Origin: Nocardia fusca NBRC 14340
Lineage (GTDB): Bacteria > Actinomycetota > Actinomycetes > Mycobacteriales > Mycobacteriaceae
Assembly: GCF_001618425.1 (NCBI RefSeq)
Contig: NZ_BDCU01000055.1
Coordinates: 1 to 64,000 of the forward strand
Length of the DNA: 64,000 bases
Reading direction: 5' to 3'
The position numbers and the translations under genes are program-made. Position 1 is the stretch's first letter. Every line of letters starts with the position of its first letter. Below the pieces are notes generated by a model. That model had not been told where the DNA came from. It made no database searches and worked only from the letters and a program-made list of their open reading frames with translations. This document shows, piece after piece, positions 32,913-41,808 of the stretch.

Positions 32913-33637
32913 TGGCTTCGCTCGGCATGCCTTCGCTTCCGTCCGCGGTGACCGTCTCCGGGCCCGATCCGGATCGGAAGGCACTGCTGGCGCGGCGGAT
33001 CCGCTGGTTCGTCGCCGCGACCATCACCTACAACGTGATCGAGGCGATCATCGCGCTCACCGAAGGCGCACGGGTGTCTTCGACCGCGTTGATCGGGTTC
33101 GGCCTGGATTCGGTGATCGAGGTGTCCTCGGCGGCCGCGGTGGCATGGCAGTTCGCCGGCCGCGACCCCGAAGCGCGGGAGAAGGTCGCACTGCGGATCA
33201 TCGCTCTCTCCTTTTTCGCCCTCGCCCTCTACGTCACCGTCGACTCGATCCGGGCACTCTTCGGCCTCGGCGAAGCACAGCACTCCGCGATCGGCATCGG
33301 GTTGGCCGCAGCGAGTCTGGTGATCATGCCGGTGCTCTCGGCCGCCCAACGCCGCGCCGGTCGAGAACTCGGATCCGCCTCCGCGGTCGCCGATTCCAAA
33401 CAGACCCTGCTGTGCACCCACCTCTCAGCAGTCCTGCTGGTGGGCCTGCTGCTCAACAGCCTGTTCGGGTGGTCGTGGGCCGACCCGATCGCCGCCCTGG
33501 TCATCGCCGCGATCGCAGCCAAAGAGGGTCGCAACGCCTGGAAGGGCGACACCTGCTGTCCGGTACCGGTCCCGACTCCGGAAGCCTCCCGGACCGGCGG
33601 TCGCGGCGGGCACGACTGCGACTGCTGCGAGGACTGA
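32912..33637 (+). CDS. cation diffusion facilitator family efflux transporter
   Basis: A 241-residue transporter. Membrane segments are visible from residue 32 onward (WFVAATITYNVIEAIIAL, IALSFFALALYVTVDSI, LLVGLLLNSLFGWSWADPIA). GFGLDSVIEVSSA and SWADPIAAL carry the paired acidic metal-binding residues of CDF proteins. The C-terminus, GRGGHDCDCCED, is Cys/His-rich and replaces the usual long cytoplasmic domain. It should export a divalent metal under control of the coupled CmtR-like sensor. Confidence 0.83.
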   Translation: MASLGMPSLPSAVTVSGPDPDRKALLARRIRWFVAATITYNVIEAIIALTEGARVSSTALIGFGLDSVIEVSSAAAVAWQFAGRDPEAREKVALRIIALSFFALALYVTVDSIRALFGLGEAQHSAIGIGLAAASLVIMPVLSAAQRRAGRELGSASAVADSKQTLLCTHLSAVLLVGLLLNSLFGWSWADPIAALVIAAIAAKEGRNAWKGDTCCPVPVPTPEASRTGGRGGHDCDCCED

Positions 33638-33824
33638 TTCCACCACTCCCGAAAGGGCCCTCCGGATCGGCACCGCGGTGGGCCCCGGTCCGTCAGGGCT
33701 CTGTGAGTACTGCGCGAGGAATTCCGTCCCTGCCGCCGCCCGCCGTGGGCACAGTCACCGTCCCCGACCGGCTCTCTCTATCGAGCGCGCAGCGACGGGC
33801 CGCCCTCGGGTAGCACGACACCGG

Positions 33825-34667
33825 TCAGACGTACTGCAAGGCCGCCGTGGGGTGGGGCCTCGGCACCGATCCCAGCGGGCGGGACTGCTGCAGCGTGGGA
33901 TGCACCCGGACCCGGCCGTCCTCGACATTGCGCCAGATCCCGAGCGCGGTCATCCGCACCGGCGCGGCCGTTCGGTGATCGAAGCTCATCCGGTCCACCG
34001 GCCCGCAGATCGATACCGCGGCCACCGCCTGACCGATCTCCCCGACGGGTGCCGCCACGCATCCGAATCCCGCCACTGATTCCTCGCGCTCGAAGGCGAT
34101 ACCGTGCGCGCGGACCTTGGCCAGTTCGGCCCGCAGTTGCGCGGCCGTGGCAATGGAGTACCGCGTCTTCGGCCGGACGGGGCCGGCACCGAACACATTG
34201 CCGCGCTCCCCGTCGGCGTAGGCGAGGATCGCTTTGCCCACCGCCGTACAGTGCGCGGGCTGGCGGCCCCCAACGCGGGTCGGTACCGCGCCCGCCAGCC
34301 GTCCGCCGACCTTGTCCAGGTACACCACATCCGTGCCGTCGAGCACGGCCAGATGCACCACGCAGCCGGTGGTGCGGTGCAGTTCGTGCAGGAAGGGCAC
34401 CGCGGCGCGGTGCAGCCGGTCCTGGTGCACGGCCAGCGAGCCGAGTTCCATCAGCCGCAGGCCCAGTTCGTAGTCCCGGCCGTCGCGCCGCAACCAGCGC
34501 AGCTGTACGAGCCGCTCCAGGATGCGGTGCGCCGAGGACCGGGGTAGTCCGGTGCGCCGCACTATCTGGGCGAGCGTGAGGCGCCCCGGGCCCTCGAACG
34601 CGTCGAGAACCAGCGAGACGCGGTCGAGCACAGCGCTCGGGGTGGTGGCGTCGGCCTGCATAGTCAT
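33825..34667 (-). CDS. IclR-family transcriptional regulator
   Basis: A 280-residue regulator. The N-terminal winged helix reads VLDAFEGPGRLTLAQIVRRT then GLPRSSAHRILERLVQLRWL. The effector domain has ARYS-type PAHCTAVGKAILAYADGE and GFGCVAAPVGEIGQAVAAVS. ATG 34667 follows GGAGGG by three bases; the ORF extends further upstream over the operator. It lies downstream of the HsaC/HsaA/KshA genes on the same strand and probably controls them or itself via the palindrome at 34704. Confidence 0.85.
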   Translation of the reverse strand: MTMQADATTPSAVLDRVSLVLDAFEGPGRLTLAQIVRRTGLPRSSAHRILERLVQLRWLRRDGRDYELGLRLMELGSLAVHQDRLHRAAVPFLHELHRTTGCVVHLAVLDGTDVVYLDKVGGRLAGAVPTRVGGRQPAHCTAVGKAILAYADGERGNVFGAGPVRPKTRYSIATAAQLRAELAKVRAHGIAFEREESVAGFGCVAAPVGEIGQAVAAVSICGPVDRMSFDHRTAAPVRMTALGIWRNVEDGRVRVHPTLQQSRPLGSVPRPHPTAALQYV

Positions 34668-34703
34668 GAGCCCTCCATTGGGTCTACGAGCTGATGCCCA
34701 ATC

Positions 34704-34726
34704 GAATATGCCGAATAGGCATATTC
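34704..34726. promoter_or_regulatory. palindromic operator upstream of the IclR gene
   Basis: GAATATGCC, GAATA, GGCATATTC: perfect 9-base arms, 37 bases upstream of the IclR start, in an AT-rich island. A likely IclR binding site. Confidence 0.72.
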
Positions 34727-34845
34727 CTATTAGTAGCATCCTCTTGTGGCAGCTGTCACACAAATCGCAAAGGTTGGCCGAAAATCACGAACGGCCCCCC
34801 GGACCGAGCGCAACGCTCGGTCCGGGGGGCCGTTCTCCGCGGGCC

Positions 34846-35751
34846 CTACATCGCCGCCAGCGGTTCGCTACCGGACCAGTCGTGGCCCCAGTAGCTGTCC
34901 GCGGTGATCTCCTCCGCGGTGTAGTACTTCTCGTCGACCCGCATCCCCTCCGTGCCGAATTCGATATCCCAGCCGCCGGGGGCACGCACATAGAACGACA
35001 CCATCTTGTCGTTGGTGTGCCGGCCCAGCGTCGAGGACACCGAGAACCCGTCCTTCGCCACCCGGTCCAGCGCCTGGCCCACCGCGTCGAGCGAATCGAC
35101 CTCCACCATGATGTGCACCAACCCGGGCGCGCCGCCGTGCGGCGCGGGGCACAGCGCCAGGCTGTGGTGGCGTTCGTTCACGCCCAGGAAACGGATCCGC
35201 ACCGGCCCGAACTCCGGCGGCGCCGGCACCCGGAACGCGCCGCGCGGCAGGAAACCGAGGACCTCGGTGTAGAACTCGAACGCACCACCCAGGTCCATGG
35301 TCGGCAGCACCACGTGCCCCAGGCCTTGGGCGCCCGTGACGAACCGGGCGCCGAACGGGGTCACCACCGGGCTGTGGTCGAGGACGGGGCCGTGGAACAC
35401 CTCCAGCGTGGCGCCGGCGGGGTCGGTGAAGGTGATCGCCTCCTCCACCCGGCGGGCATCCGCGTCGGCCGGGGACAGCGATTCCACCGTGATGCCCGCT
35501 TTCGACACGGTCTCCCGCACCCGCCGCAGCGCCGCGTGGTCACGGACCTCCCAGCCGATCCGCACCACCTCGTCGCTCTCCCCGGCAACCACCACGATCC
35601 GCGCGGCCCGTTCGTCCATCCGCAGGTAGAGAGCGTTCTCGTCGGGTCCCGACCCCTCCGCGAAGCCGAGCACGTCGAAGGCGAACTGCCGCCAGCGCTC
35701 CATATTCGTGGTCTGGATCTGTACATAGCCGAGGCTCTTGATATCGGTCAT
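34846..35751 (-). CDS. hsaC: extradiol ring-cleavage dioxygenase, HsaC-like
   Basis: A 301-residue type I extradiol dioxygenase with two VOC-fold halves. The Fe(II) ligands are His146 (GLGHVV), His213 (LVHIMVEV) and Glu264 (WDIEFG). His195-His196 (ERHHSLAL) and Tyr254 match the second-sphere residues. It follows M. tuberculosis HsaC closely and should open the catechol ring of a 3,4-dihydroxy-seco-steroid. It lies 33 bases after an HsaA-like gene, as expected for the hsa pathway. Other catechols are possible substrates. Confidence 0.83.
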   Translation of the reverse strand: MTDIKSLGYVQIQTTNMERWRQFAFDVLGFAEGSGPDENALYLRMDERAARIVVVAGESDEVVRIGWEVRDHAALRRVRETVSKAGITVESLSPADADARRVEEAITFTDPAGATLEVFHGPVLDHSPVVTPFGARFVTGAQGLGHVVLPTMDLGGAFEFYTEVLGFLPRGAFRVPAPPEFGPVRIRFLGVNERHHSLALCPAPHGGAPGLVHIMVEVDSLDAVGQALDRVAKDGFSVSSTLGRHTNDKMVSFYVRAPGGWDIEFGTEGMRVDEKYYTAEEITADSYWGHDWSGSEPLAAM

Positions 35752-35784
35752 TTCGTTCCTGTCGTTTTTCTCGTCCCCGGCCGG

Positions 35785-36963
35785 TCAGATCATCGAGCGC
35801 AGATGCTCGGCCGGATCGAATCCCATCGAGCTCAGCGCCGAGGCGTGGTAGACGGTGCTCGGTACATGGATGGCGTGGTTGAGGCCGGCGTGGGCGTCGC
35901 GCCAGTACCGCTGCAATGGTTTGTCCATTCGCAGCGCGTTACCGCCCGACCGGGCGAAGATCTGGTCCACGGCCATCACCGCCCGCCAGGCCGCCCGCAC
36001 CTGGGTGCGGCGTCCGGCCGCGCGGAGCGCGAAATCCACCTCGCCACCGGATTCGACGATGCCCCAGATCCGGTCCACATTTGCCAGCAGTTCCTGGCGC
36101 GCGGCGTTGATATCGGCGGCGGCCTCGCTGATCGCGAACAGCACGTACGGATCGTCCTTGACCGCCGTCCCCTGCGCGCCCACCCGGCCGCGCTGATAGT
36201 CCAGATGCGCGGCCAGCGCACCCTCCGCGATGCCGATGACCGCCGCGCTGATACCCAGCGGGAACATCGTCGACCACGGCATCTTGTACAGCGTCTCGGT
36301 GACTCCGTATTCGCGCTGCGCGGTGCCGTCGATGACGTGGTCGCCGTTCATCACCCGGTAGGAGGGCACGAACGCGTCGCGTACGACGATGTCCTTGGAA
36401 CCGGTGCCTTTCAGCCCCACCACGTTCCACGAGTCCTCGACGATCTCGTAATCGGCCCGGGGCAGGATCATGTGCAGCATCGTCGGCGGATCGGCGATTC
36501 CGCCCTGTGCGTCGCCGAGCATGGCGCCGAGGAAGATCCAGTCGCAGTGGTCGGTACCGGAACTGAACTGCCAGCGGCCGTTGAAGATATAGCCGCCGTC
36601 CACCGGGCGGGCGATACCGGTCGGCGCGTACGGCGACGCCATCCAGGTGTCGTTGTCGGCGCCCCACACTTCTTCCTGCACCCGCGGATCGGCGAAGGCC
36701 AGCTGCCAGGGATGAACCCCGACGATGCCGCAGATCCAGCCGGTGGCCGGGTCCAGCGCCGCCGCGGACATCACCGATTCGGCGAACTCCCGCGGATGCG
36801 CCTCGAACCCGCCGTACTTCTTCGGCTGCAACAAGCGGATCGCGCCGGCCGATTTCAGCAGTTTCGCGGTCGAATCCGGCAGCCGGCCGAGCCGTTCGGC
36901 CTCCGGGGCCTGGTCGCGCAGCTGGTCGGCGATCGCCGCGAGATTGTCGAGAACTCTGGTCAT
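35785..36963 (-). CDS. hsaA: flavin-dependent monooxygenase, HsaA-like
   Basis: A 392-residue oxygenase with the acyl-CoA dehydrogenase fold. RLLQPKKYGGFEAHPREFAE, PATGWICGIVGVHPWQLA, WQFSSGTDHCDWIFLGAM and VVGLKGTGSKDIVVRDAFVP match HsaA, the FMNH2-dependent 3-HSA 4-hydroxylase. The length equals the M. tuberculosis enzyme. The reductase partner HsaB is not in the window, so a remote reductase must supply FMNH2. It is 60 bases downstream of the KshA-like gene and 33 bases upstream of the HsaC-like gene. Confidence 0.83.
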   Translation of the reverse strand: MTRVLDNLAAIADQLRDQAPEAERLGRLPDSTAKLLKSAGAIRLLQPKKYGGFEAHPREFAESVMSAAALDPATGWICGIVGVHPWQLAFADPRVQEEVWGADNDTWMASPYAPTGIARPVDGGYIFNGRWQFSSGTDHCDWIFLGAMLGDAQGGIADPPTMLHMILPRADYEIVEDSWNVVGLKGTGSKDIVVRDAFVPSYRVMNGDHVIDGTAQREYGVTETLYKMPWSTMFPLGISAAVIGIAEGALAAHLDYQRGRVGAQGTAVKDDPYVLFAISEAAADINAARQELLANVDRIWGIVESGGEVDFALRAAGRRTQVRAAWRAVMAVDQIFARSGGNALRMDKPLQRYWRDAHAGLNHAIHVPSTVYHASALSSMGFDPAEHLRSMI

Positions 36964-37023
36964 GATGGGTTCCTAGGTAACGCGCGCCGGGTGTTCACCC
37001 GGCGCGCACGAGGGATATTCGGG

Positions 37024-38199
37024 TCAGGCGGTGGTGTCGATTACCGCGCCGCGGGCGATGTTGTCCGCGACCTCCGCCTCCCAGCTGGTGACGGCGCGTT
37101 CGGTATCGATCTCGAATTCGAACCGTTTGGTCATGTCCTCGGTGATGTCCTCGACATCCACGTAGAACTGCTGGTACCAGCGGCGCAGCTGGTACACCGG
37201 CCCGTCCTCCTCGGAGAGCAGCGGATTGTCGATGGGCGCCTTGTTCTTCCAGATCTCGACGTCCTGTTCGAAACCCACCTCGACACCGCGCGCGAACTGC
37301 GCCGCCATCGCCTCGGCGTCGGAGTCCGACATGCCCTGGGGTTTCTTCACCATCGCGCCGTACTGCAGGACGAACGAATTCGACGTGACCGGGTAGTGGC
37401 AGTTGATCAGCACCGTCTCGATCGTCATGCCCTGCGCCTCGTTCCACAGCCAGTCGATCATGTAGGAGGGGCCGAAGTACGAGGCGTCCGAGCGCAGCGA
37501 GGAATTCGGATCGTCGTAGTTGGTGCCGACATTGATATCGCCGCGCGGTGTGGACCGCATGTACTGGGTCGCCACATGCCCTTCGAAAACGTTCTTGAAG
37601 TAGCGCGGGAAGGAGTAGTGGACGTAGAAGAAGTGGGCCATATCGACGACGTTGTCCACGATTTCCCGGCAGTTCGACCCCTCGACCAGCAGGGAGTTCC
37701 AGGTCCAGTCGGTCCACTCCGAGGTGCCGTAGCCCTCGATCTCCGGGACCGTCACCTCGTCGGTGGGTTTGCTGCCCTGCGGGTCGTGCCAGACGAACAG
37801 CTGACCGTTGCGTTCCAGCGTCGGCCAGGCCCGGGTACGAGCCAGCGGCGGTACCCGCCGGGCGTACGGGATCCCGGTGCACTTACCGTTGCCGCCCCAG
37901 CGCCAGTCGTGGAACGGGCAGGCGATGGAATCGCCTTTGACCGTCCCCTGGGCCAGGTTGCCGCCCATATGCCGGCAGTACGCGTCGAGCACGTGCAGCG
38001 TGTCGTCGGTCTCGGACCGGAACACCACCAGCGTGGTGCCGAATGCCTTGACCTCGTGCGGTTGCCCGTCCCGGAACGATTTCGCCAGGCCCAGGCAGTG
38101 CCAGCCGCGCGCGAACCGGGTCGGGGCCGCGGCCGCCTCGATCTGCCTGTATTCGTCTGTGCCGTGCTGGGGTCGCCCGTTCGGTGCAAGATCCGGCAT
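37024..38199 (-). CDS. kshA: Rieske oxygenase, 3-ketosteroid 9-alpha-hydroxylase component KshA-like
   Basis: A 391-residue Rieske non-heme iron oxygenase. The [2Fe-2S] ligands are Cys75-His77 and Cys94-His97 (YCRHMGG and ACPFHDWRWGG). The mononuclear iron site is DNVVDMAHFFYVH with His189 and His194. The sequence after it (YSFPRYFKNVFEGHVATQY) follows KshA. It should hydroxylate C9 of a 3-ketosteroid and open ring B together with KstD. ATG 38199 follows GGAGG; the open frame to 38451 is not supported. No KshB reductase is nearby. Confidence 0.86.
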   Translation of the reverse strand: MPDLAPNGRPQHGTDEYRQIEAAAAPTRFARGWHCLGLAKSFRDGQPHEVKAFGTTLVVFRSETDDTLHVLDAYCRHMGGNLAQGTVKGDSIACPFHDWRWGGNGKCTGIPYARRVPPLARTRAWPTLERNGQLFVWHDPQGSKPTDEVTVPEIEGYGTSEWTDWTWNSLLVEGSNCREIVDNVVDMAHFFYVHYSFPRYFKNVFEGHVATQYMRSTPRGDINVGTNYDDPNSSLRSDASYFGPSYMIDWLWNEAQGMTIETVLINCHYPVTSNSFVLQYGAMVKKPQGMSDSDAEAMAAQFARGVEVGFEQDVEIWKNKAPIDNPLLSEEDGPVYQLRRWYQQFYVDVEDITEDMTKRFEFEIDTERAVTSWEAEVADNIARGAVIDTTA

Positions 38200-38560
38200 C
38201 GGAACCTCCATGTTCCAGCGGAGTTGTGTGACTGCGCCGATAGTGACCTGGGGCACCGGGTCGACCCAGCCGCGTTCCCGGTCAGTGGACACGTTTCGGC
38301 GCCGCGATTGCGCCGGGTGCCGGGCCCGGCCGGAATCCCCGGTCACTTCGAGCGCCGCGGAACCTCGTATCCGGAACTCGGGGACACCGGTTTGTGCCAT
38401 GGTTGTGTTCTCCCCTCGGGGAGTCCTCGTGCCCCCGGCCCCCGCGGCCACCCGGCGACGAGCCGGAAACCCGGGCCGGGCCGCGCACCGGCCGCCCGGA
38501 AGCGGCCCCTGAGCGGGGTGCGCGGCATTGTCGCTGGTTACCCGACGATAGGATTACGGA
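38200..38560. other. 360-base intergenic region between kshA and a TetR gene
   Basis: Contains the promoters of both divergent genes. TAGGAT at 38550-38555, just before the TetR ATG, is a good -10 box. No clear palindrome or coding frame is visible on either strand; open frames reflect GC bias. Confidence 0.5.
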
Positions 38561-39859
38561 ATGAGCGTCGACAATCGCCGGGTCCGGTCGTCCGCGCCGC
38601 CGGTGCGCGCGAACGGTCGCGACGATCCGGGCAGCGACGCCGCCACCGGGAAGAAGGAGAGTGCCGCGGCGGCTCGCCCCGTGCGGCGCCGGCCGAAGAA
38701 CCGGCGGGCACAGATCGCGGCGGCCGCGGCCAACGCGTTCGGTTCGCTGGGGTATCACGGCGTGAGCATGGAGGACATCGCCGGCGGGCTCGGTATCAGT
38801 TCCGCCGCCCTGTACCGCCACTACCCCAGTAAGTACGCGCTGTTCCAGGAGGAATCGCTGCGGGTCGGCCAGGCCATGGCCGAATCGGTGCGGCTCGACG
38901 CCGATGCCGCGGCGGCCCCGCCCGAGCAGCGGTTGCGCACCGTGCTGGAAGCGCTCAGCACGGTCACGGTCGCCAACCGGGCCAGTGTGGCGCTGGTGCG
39001 CTGGGAAGGCCGCTACCTGGAGCCGGCGGACCGCGAGATCCGGGATGGTCAGCAGAACGCGGTGCTGGAGGCGCTGGGGACCCAGCTCGCCGCCTACCGT
39101 CCGCAGTTACGCGGTCAGGACCGCCAGGTGCTGGTGGTGGCCCTGCTGTCGGTGATCACCAGCATCGCCGATCACCATGCGACACTACCCACGAAAGCCC
39201 TGATCGGACTGCTGGTTTCCACCGCCATGGATCTCGCGGCGGTAACGCTGCCGGAACCGGGGGACGTCGAACCCGCCCGCCCGGTGGAAATCCCGGAATC
39301 GTTCAAGCACGAACTGCTGCTCCGCAAGGGTGTGGAACTCTTCCACGCTCGCGGATACCCGAATGTGAGCGTGGAGGACATCGCGACCGCGGCGGGCCTG
39401 TCCGCGGCGTCCGCGGTGTATCGCTTCTACCGCGGTAAGAGCGATCTGCTGGCCGCCGCCTTCCGGCGCGCCGCCGAACGCGTGTCCAGCGCGATCGGTC
39501 CCGCGGTGGCCGGGGCCGCCGGACCGCGCGAAGCGCTGGATTCGCTGATCCACCAGTATGTCGAGGGTTCATTCGCCGAACGGGAACTCACCTTCGTCTA
39601 TTACACCGAATTCCAGCACGTACCCGCAGAGGAGCGCGCCGCCCTGCGCAATGTGCAGCGGCTGAGCGTGGAGGAGTGGGCGCGGCTGGTCCGGCAGGTG
39701 CGCCCCGAACTCTCCGGTCCGCAGGCACGTTTCCTCGTCCACGCGGCCTTCGCCCTCGTGGTCGACCTGGGCCGCGCGTTCGGCACGGTCGCGACCGCCT
39801 CGCAGGAGCGGGTCGCCCTGCTCATGCGGACAGTCCTGTACGGCCGGCCCGCCCACTAG
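38561..39859 (+). CDS. tandem TetR-domain transcriptional regulator
   Basis: A 432-residue protein with two complete TetR units in one chain. The first helix-turn-helix lies near residues 48-95 (NAFGSLGYHGVSMEDIAGGL, SSAALYRHYPSK), the second near 248-300 (ELFHARGYPNVSVEDIATAA, AVYRFYRGKSDLL). Each is followed by a helical domain. The first 45 residues are disordered and basic. It is divergent from kshA and converges on the mce operon, so it could coordinate uptake and ring opening; that is inference. Confidence 0.83.
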   Translation: MSVDNRRVRSSAPPVRANGRDDPGSDAATGKKESAAAARPVRRRPKNRRAQIAAAAANAFGSLGYHGVSMEDIAGGLGISSAALYRHYPSKYALFQEESLRVGQAMAESVRLDADAAAAPPEQRLRTVLEALSTVTVANRASVALVRWEGRYLEPADREIRDGQQNAVLEALGTQLAAYRPQLRGQDRQVLVVALLSVITSIADHHATLPTKALIGLLVSTAMDLAAVTLPEPGDVEPARPVEIPESFKHELLLRKGVELFHARGYPNVSVEDIATAAGLSAASAVYRFYRGKSDLLAAAFRRAAERVSSAIGPAVAGAAGPREALDSLIHQYVEGSFAERELTFVYYTEFQHVPAEERAALRNVQRLSVEEWARLVRQVRPELSGPQARFLVHAAFALVVDLGRAFGTVATASQERVALLMRTVLYGRPAH

Positions 39860-39893
39860 CTCCCGGCGTGACCGGGCACGCCGCCGTACCCGG

Positions 39894-40613
39894 TCATGAC
39901 GCCGGGCCGGGAGCGAGCGGGGTGATCATCTGATCGACCAGCCAGTGTCCGTCGATCTTCTGCATCCGCATCACCATGCTCAGCTGCCCCGGCGCGGGCT
40001 GCCCCCGGGTGCCGAGGCTGGTGATGGTCTGCCCGATCACCACCACGGTCTCGGCCGAATCCGCGTCGGCCTGTTTCACCGCGCACTGGATATCACCGGC
40101 GGTGGAGACCACCTGACCCGCGACGAGCGCCTCCCGCAGTTCGGCGGTGGTCGTCTCGAATTCCTTCTTCCAGTCGCCGGTGGCGCCCGCCGCCACAGCC
40201 GAGAAGTACGGGTCCAGATTCTTCGCGTCGTAGTTGGCGAGCACCGGAGCGTAGCGGCAGGCCGCCTGCCGCGCTTCCTCGTACGCGGCCAGGGTTTCGG
40301 ATGTGTCCTGTTCCTGCACGTACAGATAGCCGGCCACCCCGACCGTGCCCAGCAGTACGACCGCGGCCGCGACGAGAACGGCGATCACCGGGCGGGTGAT
40401 CCGGGCAGTGGAGCGCGGCTTCCCCGCACCTGTCCCGGTGCCCTCGTCGTCCGGATCGGTGACCTTACGCAACCGGTCCGCGCCGCCCTCCGGCACCGGC
40501 TCCGGGGCACTCGCGGCAGGCGCGGAATCCGCGGTACCGGGCGACGGGGTTTCCTCGTTCGCCGCCGCGGAATCCGCCGCGTCCCCGCCTACCACGGATT
40601 TGTCCTCACTCAT
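39894..40613 (-). CDS. Mce-associated membrane protein
   Basis: A 239-residue protein with a disordered acidic N-terminus, one membrane helix near residues 73-95 (RPVIAVLVAAAVVLLGTVGV) and a C-terminal NTF2-like domain (YFSAVAAGATGDWKKEF, then DGHWLVDQMITPL). This layout is that of Mas proteins that close many mce operons and support the Mce complex. It begins 13 bases after mceF, so it is the last gene of the operon. Many mce loci have two Mas genes; only one is here. Confidence 0.8.
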   Translation of the reverse strand: MSEDKSVVGGDAADSAAANEETPSPGTADSAPAASAPEPVPEGGADRLRKVTDPDDEGTGTGAGKPRSTARITRPVIAVLVAAAVVLLGTVGVAGYLYVQEQDTSETLAAYEEARQAACRYAPVLANYDAKNLDPYFSAVAAGATGDWKKEFETTTAELREALVAGQVVSTAGDIQCAVKQADADSAETVVVIGQTITSLGTRGQPAPGQLSMVMRMQKIDGHWLVDQMITPLAPGPAS

Positions 40614-40626
40614 GCTCGTCTACTCC

Positions 40627-41808
40627 TCAACGGCCCGGAATCGGGCGGGACAGTTCGTCACCGCTGACGCCGGGCGGTGGTCCGGCGGTGTTGTCGGGCA
40701 CATTCGGCCGGGGTGCGTTGGCCGAACCACGTACCTGCAACGCCGGATCGTCGGTCACACAGTAGTTGTACAAGCGCACCCGGGTATCGGCCGTGCGCTC
40801 GGTCGGAACCAGCGGAATCGTGTTGTACTCGCAGGTGGGACGCGGCCAGATATCCACCAGCGTATGGAAGATTCCGTCGTGCACCGGCACGTTCAGCGCC
40901 GCGGTACCCGCCCGCAGCGCCGGGAACAGCGCCGCGATCGCCGGTTGCCGCAGTTTCGCGGCCCGGGTGATGGCCACGAAGTTGGTGACCAGGTTGGTGA
41001 TCGGGTCCTGGGTCTCGGTGACGAAACCGCCCAGGGTGGCCAGCTGGCCGGGCGCGAGGTCCAGCAGTCGCCGCACTTCCTGGTCGGCCGCGGTGAGCTG
41101 CCGGAACAGCGCCCCCGCGGAACCGGTCAGGGTACCGAGGTCGGGTTGGGCGTACTGCGTGGTGTCGGCGATCACGGTCAGGTTCTCGATGAGCTGCCGG
41201 GTCTGCGGCAACAGGCCCTCCAGACCCGCCATGGCGCGACTGATGCCGGAGATCATATTGCGCAGCCGGTCCGGTCCGCCGGCCAGCGCCTTGTCCAGTT
41301 CGTCGACGATCACCGTGAGCCGCTCGGGATTGAGTCCGCTGATCATCGCGCTCATATTCGACAGCAGCGAATGCGTGGTCACCGGGATCCGGGTGCGCGC
41401 CACCTCGACCCGGTCACCGTCGCGCAGGTAGGGGCCGGTATCGGCGTCGGGCCGGAAGTCCAGGTACTGCTCGCCCACCGCCGAGAGCCGCCCGACCACC
41501 ACGGTGCCGCCCACCGGAATGTCGATCGCGGAATCGATTTCGGCGACGGCCTCGATCCCGGTCTCCGAGACCCGGACCTCGGCGACCCGTCCCACCCGGG
41601 AGCCGCGGAAATTGACATCGTTGTCCGCGAGCAGCCCGCCGGATCCGGTCAGTTCCACCGTCACCCGGTAGGTGCTGTTGGGCAGCAGATTGATCCGCAG
41701 CACCTCGGCACCCAGATACCCGCACCCCACGATCAGCACCACCACCAGGCCGAGGTTCGCCACGCCGACCCGACGCCGGACCAGCCAGTTCCAGAGCGGG
41801 ATGTTCAT
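40627..41808 (-). CDS. MCE-family protein MceF
   Basis: A 393-residue Mce protein, sixth of the operon. An N-terminal membrane helix (VGVANLGLVVVLIVGCGYLG) anchors it, followed by the MlaD/MCE domain (YRVTVELTGSGGLLADNDVN, FRGSRVGRVAEVRV) and a long helical region that forms the tube. The C-terminus has CEYN and a Pro-rich tail. ATG 41808 overlaps the stop of mceE by four bases. It should be one subunit of a hetero-hexameric lipid channel in the cell envelope. Confidence 0.84.
   Translation of the reverse strand: MNIPLWNWLVRRRVGVANLGLVVVLIVGCGYLGAEVLRINLLPNSTYRVTVELTGSGGLLADNDVNFRGSRVGRVAEVRVSETGIEAVAEIDSAIDIPVGGTVVVGRLSAVGEQYLDFRPDADTGPYLRDGDRVEVARTRIPVTTHSLLSNMSAMISGLNPERLTVIVDELDKALAGGPDRLRNMISGISRAMAGLEGLLPQTRQLIENLTVIADTTQYAQPDLGTLTGSAGALFRQLTAADQEVRRLLDLAPGQLATLGGFVTETQDPITNLVTNFVAITRAAKLRQPAIAALFPALRAGTAALNVPVHDGIFHTLVDIWPRPTCEYNTIPLVPTERTADTRVRLYNYCVTDDPALQVRGSANAPRPNVPDNTAGPPPGVSGDELSRPIPGR

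Noticed and set aside
34522..38832. A 1436-codon open frame on the plus strand
   Set aside because: It runs antisense to the HsaC-, HsaA- and KshA-like genes, which have catalytic residues in place. It has no ribosome-binding site and an Arg/His/Gly-rich composition typical of antisense frames in GC-rich DNA.
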